From: Bacillota bacterium
Lineage (GTDB): Bacteria > Bacillota > Clostridia > Saccharofermentanales > Fastidiosipilaceae
DNA: 38,000 bases
Assembly: GCA_030055235.1 (NCBI GenBank)
Contig: JASGUW010000240.1
Location: 1-38,000, forward strand
Direction: 5' to 3'
The translations under genes were made by a program, and so were the position numbers. This document shows positions 18,501-27,379 of the stretch, piece by piece. The notes beneath the pieces were generated by a model. It ran no database searches. It was not told the origin of the DNA and saw only the letters and a program-made list of their open reading frames with translations. Positions within the stretch are counted from its first letter, which is position 1, and the number at the start of each line of letters is the position of its first letter.

Positions 18501-21500
18501 TCGTGGCCGGAGTATAAGGATCGTAGCCCGTCTCCTCAATCGTGTACCCGATCAGGTCGCCCGCGGCGTACTTCGGAAGATCCGTGAACTGATACGTCCA
18601 GGCTGCGATCTCACCCGTTTCGCCGGCGGCAGCGTCTGCCGTGCCGTCCAGCGTGACGGACTTGACCACAGTTGCGCCATTCTTCACATTGACGACCAGC
18701 GTCGCAGGACGCTTGCCATCCTGGTTTTCGGAATCATCCCAGGTCTTTTTACCGCTGATCCTGATCACTTCAGGTGTGTAGCTGTTCTTCAGGTCTACCG
18801 TATACGCATTCTTGCTGGCTTCCATCACCGGCTGCGTGATCGCGGTCGGAGTATAGGGGTCGTAACCCGTCTCCTCAATCGTGTACTTGATCAGTTCGCC
18901 AGCGGCGTATTTCGGAAGATCTGTGAACTGATAGGTCCAGGCTGCAATCTCACCTGTGGCGTTGGCTGCAGCGTCAGCTGTACCGTCCAGCGTCACCGTC
19001 TTGACCACAGTTTCGCCGTTCTTCACATTGACGACCAGCGTCGCGGGACGCTTGCCATCCTGGTCTTCGGCATCATTCCAGGTTTTCGTGCCGCTGATCT
19101 TGATCACATCAGGCGTGTAGCTGTTCTTCAGATTTACCGTGTACTCGTTCTTGCTGGCCTCCATCACCGGCTGCGTGATCGTCGGTGTGTAGGGATCGTA
19201 ACCGGTCTCCGCAATTGTGTAGGAAATCAATTTCCCGGCGGCATATTTCGGAAGGTCGGTGAACTGATAGGTCCAGGCTGCGATCTCGCCCGTTTTGTCG
19301 GCGGCAGCGTCTGCCGTGCCGTCCAGCGTAACGGACTTGACCACGATGTCACCATTCTTCACTTGAACGACCAGCGTCGCAGGACGCCTGCGATCCTGAT
19401 CCTCGGCATCATCCCAGGTCTTTTTACCGCTGATCTTGATCACTTCAGGCGTGTAGCTGTTCTTCAGATCTACCGTGTACTCGTCCTTGCTGGCTTCCAT
19501 CACCGGCTGCGTAATTGTGGTCGGAGTGTAAGGAGCGTAGCCCGTCTCCTCAATCGTATAGGAAATCAGTACACCGGCGGCGTATTTCGGAAGACCCGTG
19601 AACTGATAGGTCCAGGCAGCGGTCTCACCTGTGGAATCTGCTACCCCGTCCAGCGTGACGGACTTGACCACAGTTTCGCCGTTCTTCACATTGACGACCA
19701 GCTGCGCAGGACGCTTGCCATCCTGGTCTTCGGCATCATTCCAGGTCTTCGTACCGCTGATCCTGATCACCTCAGGGGTGTACTTGTTCATCAGATCGAC
19801 GGTGTACTCGTTCTTTCCGGCTTCCATCACCGGCTGCGTAATCGTCGGCGTGTAGGGATCGTAACCGGTCTCCGCAATCGTGTAGGAAATCAATTTCCCG
19901 GCGGCATATTTAGGAAGGCCGGTGAACTGATACTTCCAGGGTGCAACCTCGCCGGTGGCATTCGCAGCAGCATCAGCTGTGCCGTCCAGCGTCACCTCCT
20001 TGACTACGATGTCGCCATTCTTCACCTGGACGACCAGTGTCAGAGGACGCTTGCGATCCCGGTTCCCGGCATCATCCCAGCTCTTCGCACCGCTGATCGT
20101 GATCACTTCAGGTGTGTAGCTGTTCTTCAGATTTACGGTGTACTCGTCCTTGCTGGCTTCCATCACCGGCTGCGCAATCGTGGTCGGAGTGTAAGGAGCG
20201 TAGCCCGTCTCCTCAATCGTATAGGAAATCAGTACACCGGCGGCGTATTTCGGAAGACCCGTGAACTGATAGGTCCAGGCTGCGATCTCACCCGTTGCGT
20301 CAGCGGCAGCGTCAGCTACCCCGTCCAGCGTGACGGACTTGACCACAGTCTCGCCGTTCTTCACATTGACGACCAGCGTCGCGGGACGCTTGCCATCCTG
20401 ATTCCCGGCATCATCCCAGGTCTTTTTACCGCTGATCTTGATCGTGTCTGGTGTATAGCTGTTCTTCAGATTTACCGTGTACTCGTTCTTTCCGGCTTCC
20501 ATCACCGGTTGCGTGATCGTCGGTGTGTAGGGATCGTAACCGGTCTCCGCGATCGTGTAGGAAATCAATTTGCCGTCGGCATATTTCGGAAGGCCGGTGA
20601 ACTGATAGGTCCAGGCTGCGATCTCGCCCGTTTCGTTGGCTGCAGCGTCAGCTGTGCCGTCCAGCGTGACGGACTTGACTACGATGTCGCCATTTTTCAC
20701 CTGGACGACCAGTGTCAGAGGACGCCTGCGATCCCGGTTATCGTCATCATCCCAGCTCTTCTGGCCGCTGATCGTGATCACTTCAGGTGTGTAGCTGTTC
20801 TTCAGATTTACGGTGTACGCGTTCTTGCTGGCTTCCATCACCGGCTGCGTGATCGCGGTCGGAGTATAGGGTTCGTAACCCGTCTCTGCAATCTCGTATT
20901 GAACCAGTTCCCCCTTAAGAAATTTCGGAAGATCCATGAACTGATACATCCAGTCTGCTATCTCGCCCGTTGCGCCAGCTCCCGCGTCGGGGACGCCGTC
21001 CAGCGTCACCGACTTGACCACGCTGTCGCCCTTTTTCACCTGGACGACCAGCGTCCCGGGACGCTTGCCATCCTGATTCCCGGCATCATCCCAGGTCTTC
21101 GTACCATAAATCTTGATCCGGGCATATAGACCCGAGTCGTTGCATACGGATGCATAGAGCGAGCTTGCCATTTCATCCTTGGGCGGCATCTTGATGCCCG
21201 TGATGATTGTAGACTCTAATTTGCCACCCGCACTGAACTCTGGCGCCGCGTCGGAGTCGGTATAGTCATTGCCTACATTTTGTGGAGATGCTGTAAATAC
21301 ATCAATATTGTCAGTTGTAAAGCGTACGCCAAAGTTACCCGCCGGCAGGCCGACAAACTTGTATTTACCAGGCTCATAGTCCGATATGGTTCCGGTTGCC
21401 AGATCAAGCTGTTTGCCCAGTGGGATAACCGCAGGATTCTCATATGAATCCATGGTTACGTTATATGTGCCATCCGGGAACTCCATCAACAGGCTTACAG

Positions 21501-23277
21501 TGCCTTCGGCGAACAGAACTTCTCCTGATTGACGGGTACCATCAGCGTTGTCGTCATGCCACAGGAGGCCTTCCAGCGTACGCTGCAGCACGTAGACAGG
21601 TGAGTCGGTTACATCCTTGCCACGCGACAGATTGTTGGACAGAATATCTCCCGCCTTCAAGTCATAAGGCGGCTGATCGTAATAAGGATCCAGCTTAATG
21701 TTTTGTACCAGAGTCTGGCCACCCTTCAGGGTTCCCAGGAAGGCAAGAGCCGTGACATTTCCTGTCACCCCACTCACTTTTCCGCTTACGGGATCGAAGG
21801 TAGCTGGCTTCCAGATGACAATATCTCCATTATCCAGAGTCGATTTGAGATTCAGGATATCATCGTAAACGTAGTCATCAGAACGAGTGCCCCGAACTGT
21901 CTCATCGGTGGTGTAGAAGGCCAGCCAGGTGTCCAGATTGTCAAGGGTGGTTTCCCCTTTGTTCACTGACCAGTCGATCAAATCGAGCTTGACAGCAGGG
22001 TTAGCTAATTTCGTTCCTCCGGAATCCCCGACGTAGGGCAGGACATCCAGAATAACGGTATTTGTGTAGGGGTTGACTCCGTTGTTGGATACATAGGCCT
22101 TCCAGCAGATATCGTCACTTGTTTCGACATATTTGCTTTCGGCAAGCTTGGCAAGTGATGTGGCCAGCAGCTTAGAAACTCTGATGCCAACTTCATCATA
22201 ATTGCCATTTGACTTGATCTTTGCGCGATTGTCATGAGTGGCTCTGATCCATGTCCTGTTTAAAAGCTGCTGGTTGTTGATGACATCGTCGGGTGAGCCC
22301 ACCGTTCCGATCGCTGCCGAGAAGATGATGTTAGGTATCGGGTCGTTCACACGAAAATTATCAAGTTTCCAGGTGAGGGTGGTTTCTCCTGTACTGGGGT
22401 TCAATACCGCGATGGGATCAGCTGGTGTGCCACCGGTAACGGTTCCCTGACGGCCCGGTGTCGGATTCTGTGTATAGCTGCCGCCAAAGTAAGCGGAATT
22501 GTCGATGTAGCGAAGACCCTTCGGCAGGACATCGACAATCTCCACATCGGTATACAGGTTGCTGCTTGAGCTGACCAGAGTCTTAATGGAAGAACTCAGC
22601 TTAAAGTCAACCGTTCTCTGGTTTGTGTCCAGGTCAAAGTTCTTCTTTTCATCGCCACCGGCGGTTTGAGCTACCGCCTTTTTGATGGCTACGATATAAG
22701 GCGTTACGTAGACCGAATCCCCTATGTTGCAGCTGCCACGATGGCCTTCCTTATAGACACCGTCAGTGTAGACAGCCTTGACATACGGACCAGGCGACCA
22801 GTTATCCAGGGTATGCGGGTTGCCCTTAAGATCATAATAAACAGGAATAAGCGGGTATGAAACGTCCTCTCCATCATCATAGCGGCGTGGGATCAGGCCA
22901 CCTGCTTCATCGTATTGGGCCTTCTTCCAAACCTTTGAACGTGTAACGATCTGGTAGACCTTGCTCGTTTCAGCATCTTCCCTCACCTTCACCGGTACGG
23001 AGAAGAAGATATGAGTCAGATCGACTTTGGGATCATCATTCCTGGCTTCAGCCAGAATGCCAACCACCACTCCCTTTGCCCGGGCTTTTTCAAGGGTATC
23101 GTAGTAATCCAGTTCGGTTTCAACAGTGGCATCCATTTCGGCATCATCTGCCCAGGTTAAACCATTCTTTTTTACAGCGTACAGGAAGGTCGCTGTTTGC
23201 TTGGGATCACGATAGTACGTATTCAAATGAATAGCAGGATCGCCAGTAAGTTCCAGGCCATCGGGGTCAAACTTCAT
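15520..23277 (-). CDS. Giant LPXTG-type wall protein, C-terminal part (frameshifted)
   Basis: This frame encodes 2,585 residues from the first Met at 23277, but it continues in coding-like sequence up to a frameshift at 23407-23409 and is really the continuation of the upstream frame. In order it holds: isopeptide/DUF11-like backbone domains (about 1-560); an SdrD B-like domain (GLLWHDDNADGTRQSGE, about 575-690); nine Cna-B-type repeats of about 112 residues (ISGKKTWDDAxxxDGKRP ... YQFTxLPKYAAG ... YTIxETGY ... VNLKNSYTPE); four DUF7507-type units of about 120 residues (TIKKTAKTDTFTAAGDEIEY); and three shorter DUF11-like units. The end is VPRTG, a hydrophobic helix (WLGLILLSAGAVLVLL) and RKKG, a sortase sorting signal. 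It is anchored to the cell wall and probably mediates adhesion; the target is unknown. Confidence 0.9.
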   Translation of the reverse strand: MKFDPDGLELTGDPAIHLNTYYRDPKQTATFLYAVKKNGLTWADDAEMDATVETELDYYDTLEKARAKGVVVGILAEARNDDPKVDLTHIFFSVPVKVREDAETSKVYQIVTRSKVWKKAQYDEAGGLIPRRYDDGEDVSYPLIPVYYDLKGNPHTLDNWSPGPYVKAVYTDGVYKEGHRGSCNIGDSVYVTPYIVAIKKAVAQTAGGDEKKNFDLDTNQRTVDFKLSSSIKTLVSSSSNLYTDVEIVDVLPKGLRYIDNSAYFGGSYTQNPTPGRQGTVTGGTPADPIAVLNPSTGETTLTWKLDNFRVNDPIPNIIFSAAIGTVGSPDDVINNQQLLNRTWIRATHDNRAKIKSNGNYDEVGIRVSKLLATSLAKLAESKYVETSDDICWKAYVSNNGVNPYTNTVILDVLPYVGDSGGTKLANPAVKLDLIDWSVNKGETTLDNLDTWLAFYTTDETVRGTRSDDYVYDDILNLKSTLDNGDIVIWKPATFDPVSGKVSGVTGNVTALAFLGTLKGGQTLVQNIKLDPYYDQPPYDLKAGDILSNNLSRGKDVTDSPVYVLQRTLEGLLWHDDNADGTRQSGEVLFAEGTVSLLMEFPDGTYNVTMDSYENPAVIPLGKQLDLATGTISDYEPGKYKFVGLPAGNFGVRFTTDNIDVFTASPQNVGNDYTDSDAAPEFSAGGKLESTIITGIKMPPKDEMASSLYASVCNDSGLYARIKIYGTKTWDDAGNQDGKRPGTLVVQVKKGDSVVKSVTLDGVPDAGAGATGEIADWMYQFMDLPKFLKGELVQYEIAETGYEPYTPTAITQPVMEASKNAYTVNLKNSYTPEVITISGQKSWDDDDNRDRRRPLTLVVQVKNGDIVVKSVTLDGTADAAANETGEIAAWTYQFTGLPKYADGKLISYTIAETGYDPYTPTITQPVMEAGKNEYTVNLKNSYTPDTIKISGKKTWDDAGNQDGKRPATLVVNVKNGETVVKSVTLDGVADAAADATGEIAAWTYQFTGLPKYAAGVLISYTIEETGYAPYTPTTIAQPVMEASKDEYTVNLKNSYTPEVITISGAKSWDDAGNRDRKRPLTLVVQVKNGDIVVKEVTLDGTADAAANATGEVAPWKYQFTGLPKYAAGKLISYTIAETGYDPYTPTITQPVMEAGKNEYTVDLMNKYTPEVIRISGTKTWNDAEDQDGKRPAQLVVNVKNGETVVKSVTLDGVADSTGETAAWTYQFTGLPKYAAGVLISYTIEETGYAPYTPTTITQPVMEASKDEYTVDLKNSYTPEVIKISGKKTWDDAEDQDRRRPATLVVQVKNGDIVVKSVTLDGTADAAADKTGEIAAWTYQFTDLPKYAAGKLISYTIAETGYDPYTPTITQPVMEASKNEYTVNLKNSYTPDVIKISGTKTWNDAEDQDGKRPATLVVNVKNGETVVKTVTLDGTADAAANATGEIAAWTYQFTDLPKYAAGELIKYTIEETGYDPYTPTAITQPVMEASKNAYTVDLKNSYTPEVIRISGKKTWDDSENQDGKRPATLVVNVKNGATVVKSVTLDGTADAAAGETGEIAAWTYQFTDLPKYAAGDLIGYTIEETGYDPYTPATITQPVMDAAKNEYTVDLKNSYTPEVIKISGKKTWADAENRDGKRPATLVIHVKNGATVVKSVTLDGVADATGEIAAWTYQFTDLPKYAAGELIVYTIEETGYEPYTPMAITQPVMEASKNEYTVDLTNNYAPGMTIKKTAKTDTFTAAGDEIEYEVVVTNTGNVTLKGVEVTDSLVPDLKTKATLEESINADGELEVGETWTYTYTYEVTQADMDAGFVKNAVKAWNPDIPVENPNNPPPEDEVEVPGEQNPGMTIKKTAKTDTFTAAGDEIEYEIVVTNTGNVTLKKLVVTDSLDVDLETEAELVESMNPDGDLEVGETWTYTYTYEVTQADMDAGFVRNAVKATSPNFPDDDPNNPPPEDEVDVPGEQNPGMTVKKTVAPETKFTAAGDKIEYTIVVTNTGNVTLKDVKVTDSLDVDLETEAELVESINADGYLEVGETWTYTYTYEVTQEDMDAGFVKNAVKVTNPDIPDGDPENPPPEDEVDVPGEQNPGMSIKKTAKTEKYTVVGDEIEYEIVVTNTGNVTLKDVEVEDSLVPELTKKVTPEESMNADGDLEVGETWTYKYTYAVTQEDVDAGFVKNAVKAWNPDIPDEDPENPPPEDEVVVVKPRYLVEKTATEDRYFNAGDTIHYTVTVTNLEDVTVEGLTVKDSLVDFADMELTESVNTNGDLDVGEVWTLTYSYEVTEEDVTRGSVLNRVTVTNPADPDKPVEDEEEVFKPSYTVTKEADEACFCRAGDTIHYTVTVSNTGELDIHDLEIEDSLADFEEMELVEDGLENGILDVDETWTLTYSYTMTEADAAAGHVLNKVTVTDPADPENPEEDEETVPKSSYTVVKEVIETEFYKAGDILHYTITVTNTGEVAIGDLVVEDSLVALDNMKLVESVAANGILDVGETWVLTYTYTVTEADAVAGSVLNKVIVTELIEGEEPPENPPTDEVITPRVPDPNEPTPVPRTGRDDSPWSLWLGLILLSAGAVLVLLRKKGFLDANDER
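16655..18106 (-). repeat. Four tandem about 360-bp DUF7507-type coding repeats
   Basis: The PGM(T/S)IKKTAKT boundary recurs at about 18101, 17741, 17381 and 17018 (spacing 360-363). Units encode about 120 residues with VTNTGNVTLK and EVGETWTYTYTYEVTQ, joined by Pro/Glu-rich linkers (NPPPEDEV). Three diverged shorter units follow down to about 15680. Confidence 0.85.
18107..21117 (-). repeat. Nine tandem Cna-B-type coding repeats (about 336 bp)
   Basis: Nine units of 109-113 residues start with ISGxK(T/S)W and end with Y(T/A)P(E/D/G). Units 2, 4 and 6 share QVKNGDIVVK and a one-residue-shorter PYTPTITQPV; units 3, 5 and 7 share NVKNGETVVK and in general the longer TPTxITQPV. This points to growth by copying two-unit blocks. 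Confidence 0.9.
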
Positions 23278-23285
23278 CAGGGCAT

Positions 23286-26093
23286 TCAGGCCATAGACTG
23301 TGTTGGCCTTGGCTCCTTGAGGGTCATAAATCCCTCCCCAAAGAATGGCGAATTCCTGGCCCCGCGTAGCCGTGTCTTCGCCATTATTGATATTCTCAAG
23401 TGTTGCTTTAATGTCAGTTCAGTATTGTAGTTATGACTGACGGATTTAATATACCGGATCATGTTGGTCCACGTGCCAGGCATGGACAAATATACGGTAT
23501 TGGACAGTCTGTCATCCTTTAGTGGCACTCGAGTCGGTTTAGTCTGGTTGGAATTATCGGTTACAATATCCAAAGATCCTGCATTGGAGTTGGCACGCAA
23601 ATTGGAGTCTACAATATCCATCTGGATCGTTCCGTTACCCGCATAGCGAACCGGCAGGTAATTGGCGCCCTCACCAAATGGGGTTATGACAAAGATTTCA
23701 CCTCCTGAAATCGCTCCAATATTCGTGGAGCGAACTCCGTTTGCCGGATCGAAATAGGTTGCTGCTGAAGTGGTGTTGCCCGCATCAGTATTAGGGAAAT
23801 AATTGGGGTTCACCACATAATTATCTACTTTAAAGGATACCTTGCTATCAGTTATTTGAGTGGCTGTCCAGTTCCCCCCATTCCAGACACTGCCAGAACC
23901 GGTTAAAGGAGAGTAGGCAGTCGAGGGACCGTTGGTGTTGGGGGAATAAGGAGCTCCTCCTACCGCATACTGCAGCGGTGCATAGGTGGCAATACTTCTC
24001 CCATCAGACTGTCCGCTCCCACTCTTGTTTCTTTCGTAAGACCAGACAAGGGGAGTGTATTCGGGAGGCAAATTATCGATAGTGGTTCCGTCATCCCTCT
24101 GATATTTCACAGCAAAGTCAATATCGAAGGTGATCTCTCCTTTGGGAAAGGCTACTCCCTTCAGACCGTCGTTGGGATCCGGGTTATAGACCTGGAGGGT
24201 AACGCCAAAAGCTGTAAGCCTGCCATAGACATTGCCCTTGTCCCTATTTAGGGCCAACTCATTGCCGGTAGTGAAATTAAAGGTATCAAGGCCATTTGCA
24301 TAGCCCAGGGGAACGCTCTTCAGTTGAACATTCATCCGCAGTTCAGAAGTTACGGTAACAGGATCTGCAACGAAGGATTTAACTTCTTCTCTGCTATGGA
24401 CTGGGCACTCGCCATCCGTATGGTTATGGTCGAGCCAGGCTCGAAACACAGGCTTCAGTTGGGCATTGTTGTCGGCATTCAGGACACGCATGACTGCATT
24501 TAAGGTGCCTGCACCCGGGATGGCAGCCGGGTTCGGGGCAACCGGGGCCAGGAATCTTTTACCCGTAATGACCTGGGACATGACCCCGTCAACTTCCCTG
24601 ACCTCATAGTGGTAGTAGCCTTCACCATCCTTCTTGGTGGCCAGGTCAGCCTTGTTGGCAAGTTTTCTGCCTATCCAGGCCATGCCGGTGAATTCCCATT
24701 CCGCCTGATCTGTTGGATAGGGAAGAATGAACTCATAGTACAGGTAACCGTTTGTAATACCCAAATACTCGCCGGAAACATCTGTCTGATAGGAAAGGTC
24801 ATAGGAAACCGTATCAAAGGTCCTTACCTTACCGTTATTGGGACCGTCATCGTTTCCCGGACGGTTGCAGTAACTCGGGTCATCGGGATCATTGGAGGTA
24901 TCAAAAGGACCTGTTCCATCCTGGATGCCATCCAGTTCGAAGTGGCGGAGATAGGCCCAGTCACCATCAAGAAAGTCGGCAATACTGTAGTCTCCTCCTG
25001 ACACATAGGTGCCATAGAGTTCCTGATACTTGTCCATTTCAGGAGCACCCAGATAGGCTTCCAGTGCCGTCATTTCGTCAGGACCAAAATCGGAAAGGGC
25101 GTTTGAGATCGCGATCAGCTGGGATCGCAGCGTGTCCTTTTCTGCCATTTGCAGGTTGGCTGCATCGGCCACCGACGGAAGGGCCTCGATCTCATCGGCT
25201 ACAGCCTGTCCCTGAACGGTCACTGTTACATTTGGTCCGACCTGGTCTTTCAGACTGTCATCTGTAAACGTCGCCTTAAGGGTATAATCGCCGTCCTTCT
25301 CAGGGTCGTAGGGTGCAGCCGGATCTGCGGCAGCCCAGGTAACGTCTTCATCACGCGCTTCTTCCGTACCATCTGTCTTGTTGTAGACCACTTTGATCGT
25401 TGCCGGCAGGCCGATCGCACTTAACGCGGTTCCAACCATGACCTTAAAGGTATTGGGGACAGGAGCCTGGATCTCTTTTATGGTCTCTCCGGGATTAAGC
25501 TTTTGCGGGGAAATGCCAAAGCCTCTGATACCGAAGTCTGAGAAAGGTGCAGGTGCGCCAGGATTTTGAGAAGCTTCGGCTTCCGTTTCAGCATCTTCAG
25601 CGGCATCGGTTTCATTATCCGGTGCCGGAGGAGCAGAAGTTTCTCCTTCTGTCCCTGCTGCTGCTTCTCCTGCATCGCCTGCATCCGAAGCCTCTTCTGA
25701 TGCAGAAGTACTATCTGTTTCATCAGCAGCCTCTTGGCTAGCGTCAGCCTCCTCATCCGGAACATCAGCGGGAAGCGTCTCAGCTGCTTCTGAATCGTCC
25801 GTCGCAGCTGTTGCTTCATCCGGAAGCTCGGGAGCACTAGAAACCTCACCCGAAACAGCGGAGTCTCCAGTGGCAGCCGCGTCTTCGTCCGGAGCTTCTG
25901 CTGGAGGAGCTGCTTCGCCGTCACCGGCAGATCCGGCTGTACTGCTTCCCTCAGTCAGACCTTCAGACACAGCCGTTTCGTCAAGCGTCTCAGCACGAAC
26001 AGCGCTAATGTTCACAATATTGGCTCCAAGTTGAGCCATCAACATGAACAAAACGACTGCCAGACTGAGAAGCCTCTTCATTTTGCGGTTCAT
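23286..26093 (-). CDS. Giant wall protein, N-terminal part (frameshifted)
   Basis: The start is ATG at 26093 (MNRKMKRLLSL), with GAGGAG about 9 bases upstream; an earlier in-frame ATG at 26174 has no such support. Residues 1-34 are a signal peptide ending near AVRA. Residues about 35-185 are an acidic low-complexity stalk of Ala, Glu, Asp, Ser and Thr. An Ig-like domain follows (PATIKVVYNKTDGTEE ... YTLKATFTDD), then large adhesin-type beta domains (YEFILPYPTDQAEWEF, SVPLGYANGLDTFNF). The last 28 residues before the stop at 23286 are basic and unlike the rest. Reading one base back at 23407 instead gives LENINNGEDTATRGQEFAILWGG, which joins smoothly to the downstream frame. The two frames are therefore one gene broken by a single-base change. 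Confidence 0.88.
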   Translation of the reverse strand: MNRKMKRLLSLAVVLFMLMAQLGANIVNISAVRAETLDETAVSEGLTEGSSTAGSAGDGEAAPPAEAPDEDAAATGDSAVSGEVSSAPELPDEATAATDDSEAAETLPADVPDEEADASQEAADETDSTSASEEASDAGDAGEAAAGTEGETSAPPAPDNETDAAEDAETEAEASQNPGAPAPFSDFGIRGFGISPQKLNPGETIKEIQAPVPNTFKVMVGTALSAIGLPATIKVVYNKTDGTEEARDEDVTWAAADPAAPYDPEKDGDYTLKATFTDDSLKDQVGPNVTVTVQGQAVADEIEALPSVADAANLQMAEKDTLRSQLIAISNALSDFGPDEMTALEAYLGAPEMDKYQELYGTYVSGGDYSIADFLDGDWAYLRHFELDGIQDGTGPFDTSNDPDDPSYCNRPGNDDGPNNGKVRTFDTVSYDLSYQTDVSGEYLGITNGYLYYEFILPYPTDQAEWEFTGMAWIGRKLANKADLATKKDGEGYYHYEVREVDGVMSQVITGKRFLAPVAPNPAAIPGAGTLNAVMRVLNADNNAQLKPVFRAWLDHNHTDGECPVHSREEVKSFVADPVTVTSELRMNVQLKSVPLGYANGLDTFNFTTGNELALNRDKGNVYGRLTAFGVTLQVYNPDPNDGLKGVAFPKGEITFDIDFAVKYQRDDGTTIDNLPPEYTPLVWSYERNKSGSGQSDGRSIATYAPLQYAVGGAPYSPNTNGPSTAYSPLTGSGSVWNGGNWTATQITDSKVSFKVDNYVVNPNYFPNTDAGNTTSAATYFDPANGVRSTNIGAISGGEIFVITPFGEGANYLPVRYAGNGTIQMDIVDSNLRANSNAGSLDIVTDNSNQTKPTRVPLKDDRLSNTVYLSMPGTWTNMIRYIKSVSHNYNTELTLKQHLRISIMAKTRLRGARNSPFFGEGFMTLKEPRPTQSMA
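23407..23409 (-). other. Frameshift site in the giant wall protein gene
   Basis: The minus-strand sequence reads ACA TTA AAG CAA CAC in the upstream frame. Restoring one A (TTA AAA GCA ACA CTT) joins the two frames as LTLKATLENINNGED. A TGA lies four codons upstream in the downstream frame, which confines the shift to this spot. Confidence 0.85.
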
Positions 26094-26963
26094 TGTTAAC
26101 TCCTCCTCTTTCCCTATCAGGCAGATGGATTGGGGGCATACTGTGCGAATACGACGGAGCACCTCGTCAGACAATTACAGCTCGTATTCACCGGTTCTTC
26201 GTGATTTATAACATAAAACGGAAATATATAATGATCTCTTGGGCGAACCTGCAGAGACAGCGCCCAGGAATAAAGCCGCAGGCGGCTGACACTCTTCCTC
26301 TGTATCCAGGTCATGAGCGGAGCGCAGACGAAGCGACACGTCGCTTTGAGAAGAATTCACAAAATGACATCTTCTTTGCTTCCTCCCGTCAGCAGCATTG
26401 CCAAAGAATAACCATCTATATATAAAGCCTGTCCCGCAAGTGCTACCAGGCGGTAGAACACACGTGCACACGGAGCCGATCCGTACACGACCGACCAGGC
26501 AGTCTGGACCACTCCCCGCTCTCAGCGCTAAGCTTCGGTGGAGCTCATCTCTTCATGCGTCGTCCCAGGGAATCTACACAAGTATGTATACGCAACAATG
26601 ATCAGCATCCAAAAGAAAGCCGGAACAGCCACATCGTGATTGCCATTTTCGATTATATAAGCACAAACATGTTAACTCAAGTTAACTATGCTTCCATTGT
26701 CATTTTGAGGAAGCGCGTGACTTCAGTTTTCCGACCCTCAGAACTCCAGCAGATCTGATTCCGGCTATCTATTCATCATATCGTAGTAACCTGCTTACGT
26801 CCTATCTATGTATTTGGACGTAGGATTGCAGCTCATAGCAGCAGGAAAGATCAACGTCCCTGTCACCGGCTTTATAGTCAGCACCTGGCTCTTCACATCA
26901 AGAAGAGGAGCCGTCTCCATTGAGACAGCTCCTCTTTTACACAATGACCTCTCTGGAATCAGA
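26094..26963. other. Non-coding region between the wall protein and the catabolic operon
   Basis: No credible gene was found in 870 bases. It must include the promoter of the minus-strand wall protein; an AT-rich stretch near 26205-26235 is the likeliest place, but no clear -35/-10 pair stands out. A 16-base palindrome GTTAACT-CA-AGTTAAC is at 26671-26686, and a looser inverted repeat (TACGTCC ... GGACGTA) spans 26796-26822. Confidence 0.5.
26903..26938 (-). terminator. Intrinsic terminator at the end of the catabolic operon
   Basis: AAGAGGAGC (26903-26911) pairs with GCTCCTCTT (26928-26936). An inner GTCTC/GAGAC stem and a CATT loop complete the hairpin. T-rich flanks occur on both sides, so it may work in both directions. 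It lies 25 bases past the last operon gene. Confidence 0.75.
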
Positions 26964-27308
26964 TCAGATGCTGATCACCTGATAGCCCTCGGCGGTGAAG
27001 GGGCGCACGCTGGCATGGCCGTTCATGTCACGCAAAAGAGGGATCCCTGACTCCTGATTTGCCTCCAGAACACCCAAAACCTTCGAGCAGCCAAAGCAGA
27101 TACCGGCCAGCAGCCCCTGGTCACGGCACTTCGCAAAGAGGGGATTCTTCTCCTCCAGCAGCTGCGGCACAAGCGTCACCGAGCGGCCCTCAAGCACGAT
27201 GCGCACGGTCGCTCCTCCTTCGCTGAGGTCAAGGGCGTTCATCAGGATGTGCTGGAAGCACATTTTTTCGCCGGTCATGGCATAAAAGAGATACTTTTCC
27301 TGGTTCAT
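26964..27308 (-). CDS. DsrE-like small cytoplasmic protein
   Basis: The 114-residue protein starts at ATG 27308 with AGGAG upstream. The layout KYLFYAMTGEKMCFQHILMNALDL, then TVRIVLEGRSVTLV, then ICFGCSKVLGV, then GHASVRPFTAEGYQVISI matches the DsrE/DsrF-like fold of small cytoplasmic proteins. Four cysteines are present (C17, C61, C71, C74), with C71-x-x-C74 a possible redox or sulfur-carrying pair. No transmembrane segment is seen. It is the last gene before the strong terminator, 71 bases after the Asp-box protein gene, so it may be the tail of the operon or have its own promoter. Its role is unknown; sulfur transfer or redox sensing are possibilities from the family. Confidence 0.82.
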   Translation of the reverse strand: MNQEKYLFYAMTGEKMCFQHILMNALDLSEGGATVRIVLEGRSVTLVPQLLEEKNPLFAKCRDQGLLAGICFGCSKVLGVLEANQESGIPLLRDMNGHASVRPFTAEGYQVISI

Positions 27309-27379
27309 ACTGAAATTCTCCTGTGTAAAAGTGATTGCTCAATTATTGTCCGGCCCGACAAAGCAGAGGGGCCAAAATG

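Noticed and set aside
15949-21129. A 1,726-codon open frame on the plus strand opposite the giant wall protein
   Set aside because: It mirrors the repeat period of the real gene and arises because biased codons on the other strand leave no stops. It has no family features, signal or sensible start context.
23400-23420. Programmed -1 ribosomal frameshift in the wall-protein gene
   Set aside because: The site A-TTA-AAG is not a standard slippery heptamer (only the A-AAG half could slip), and no clear stimulating structure was identified. A one-base deletion is simpler, though not excluded.
26175-26471. 98-codon minus-strand frame
   Set aside because: Cys/Arg/Ser-rich with no family features, no ribosome binding site and no conserved neighbours.
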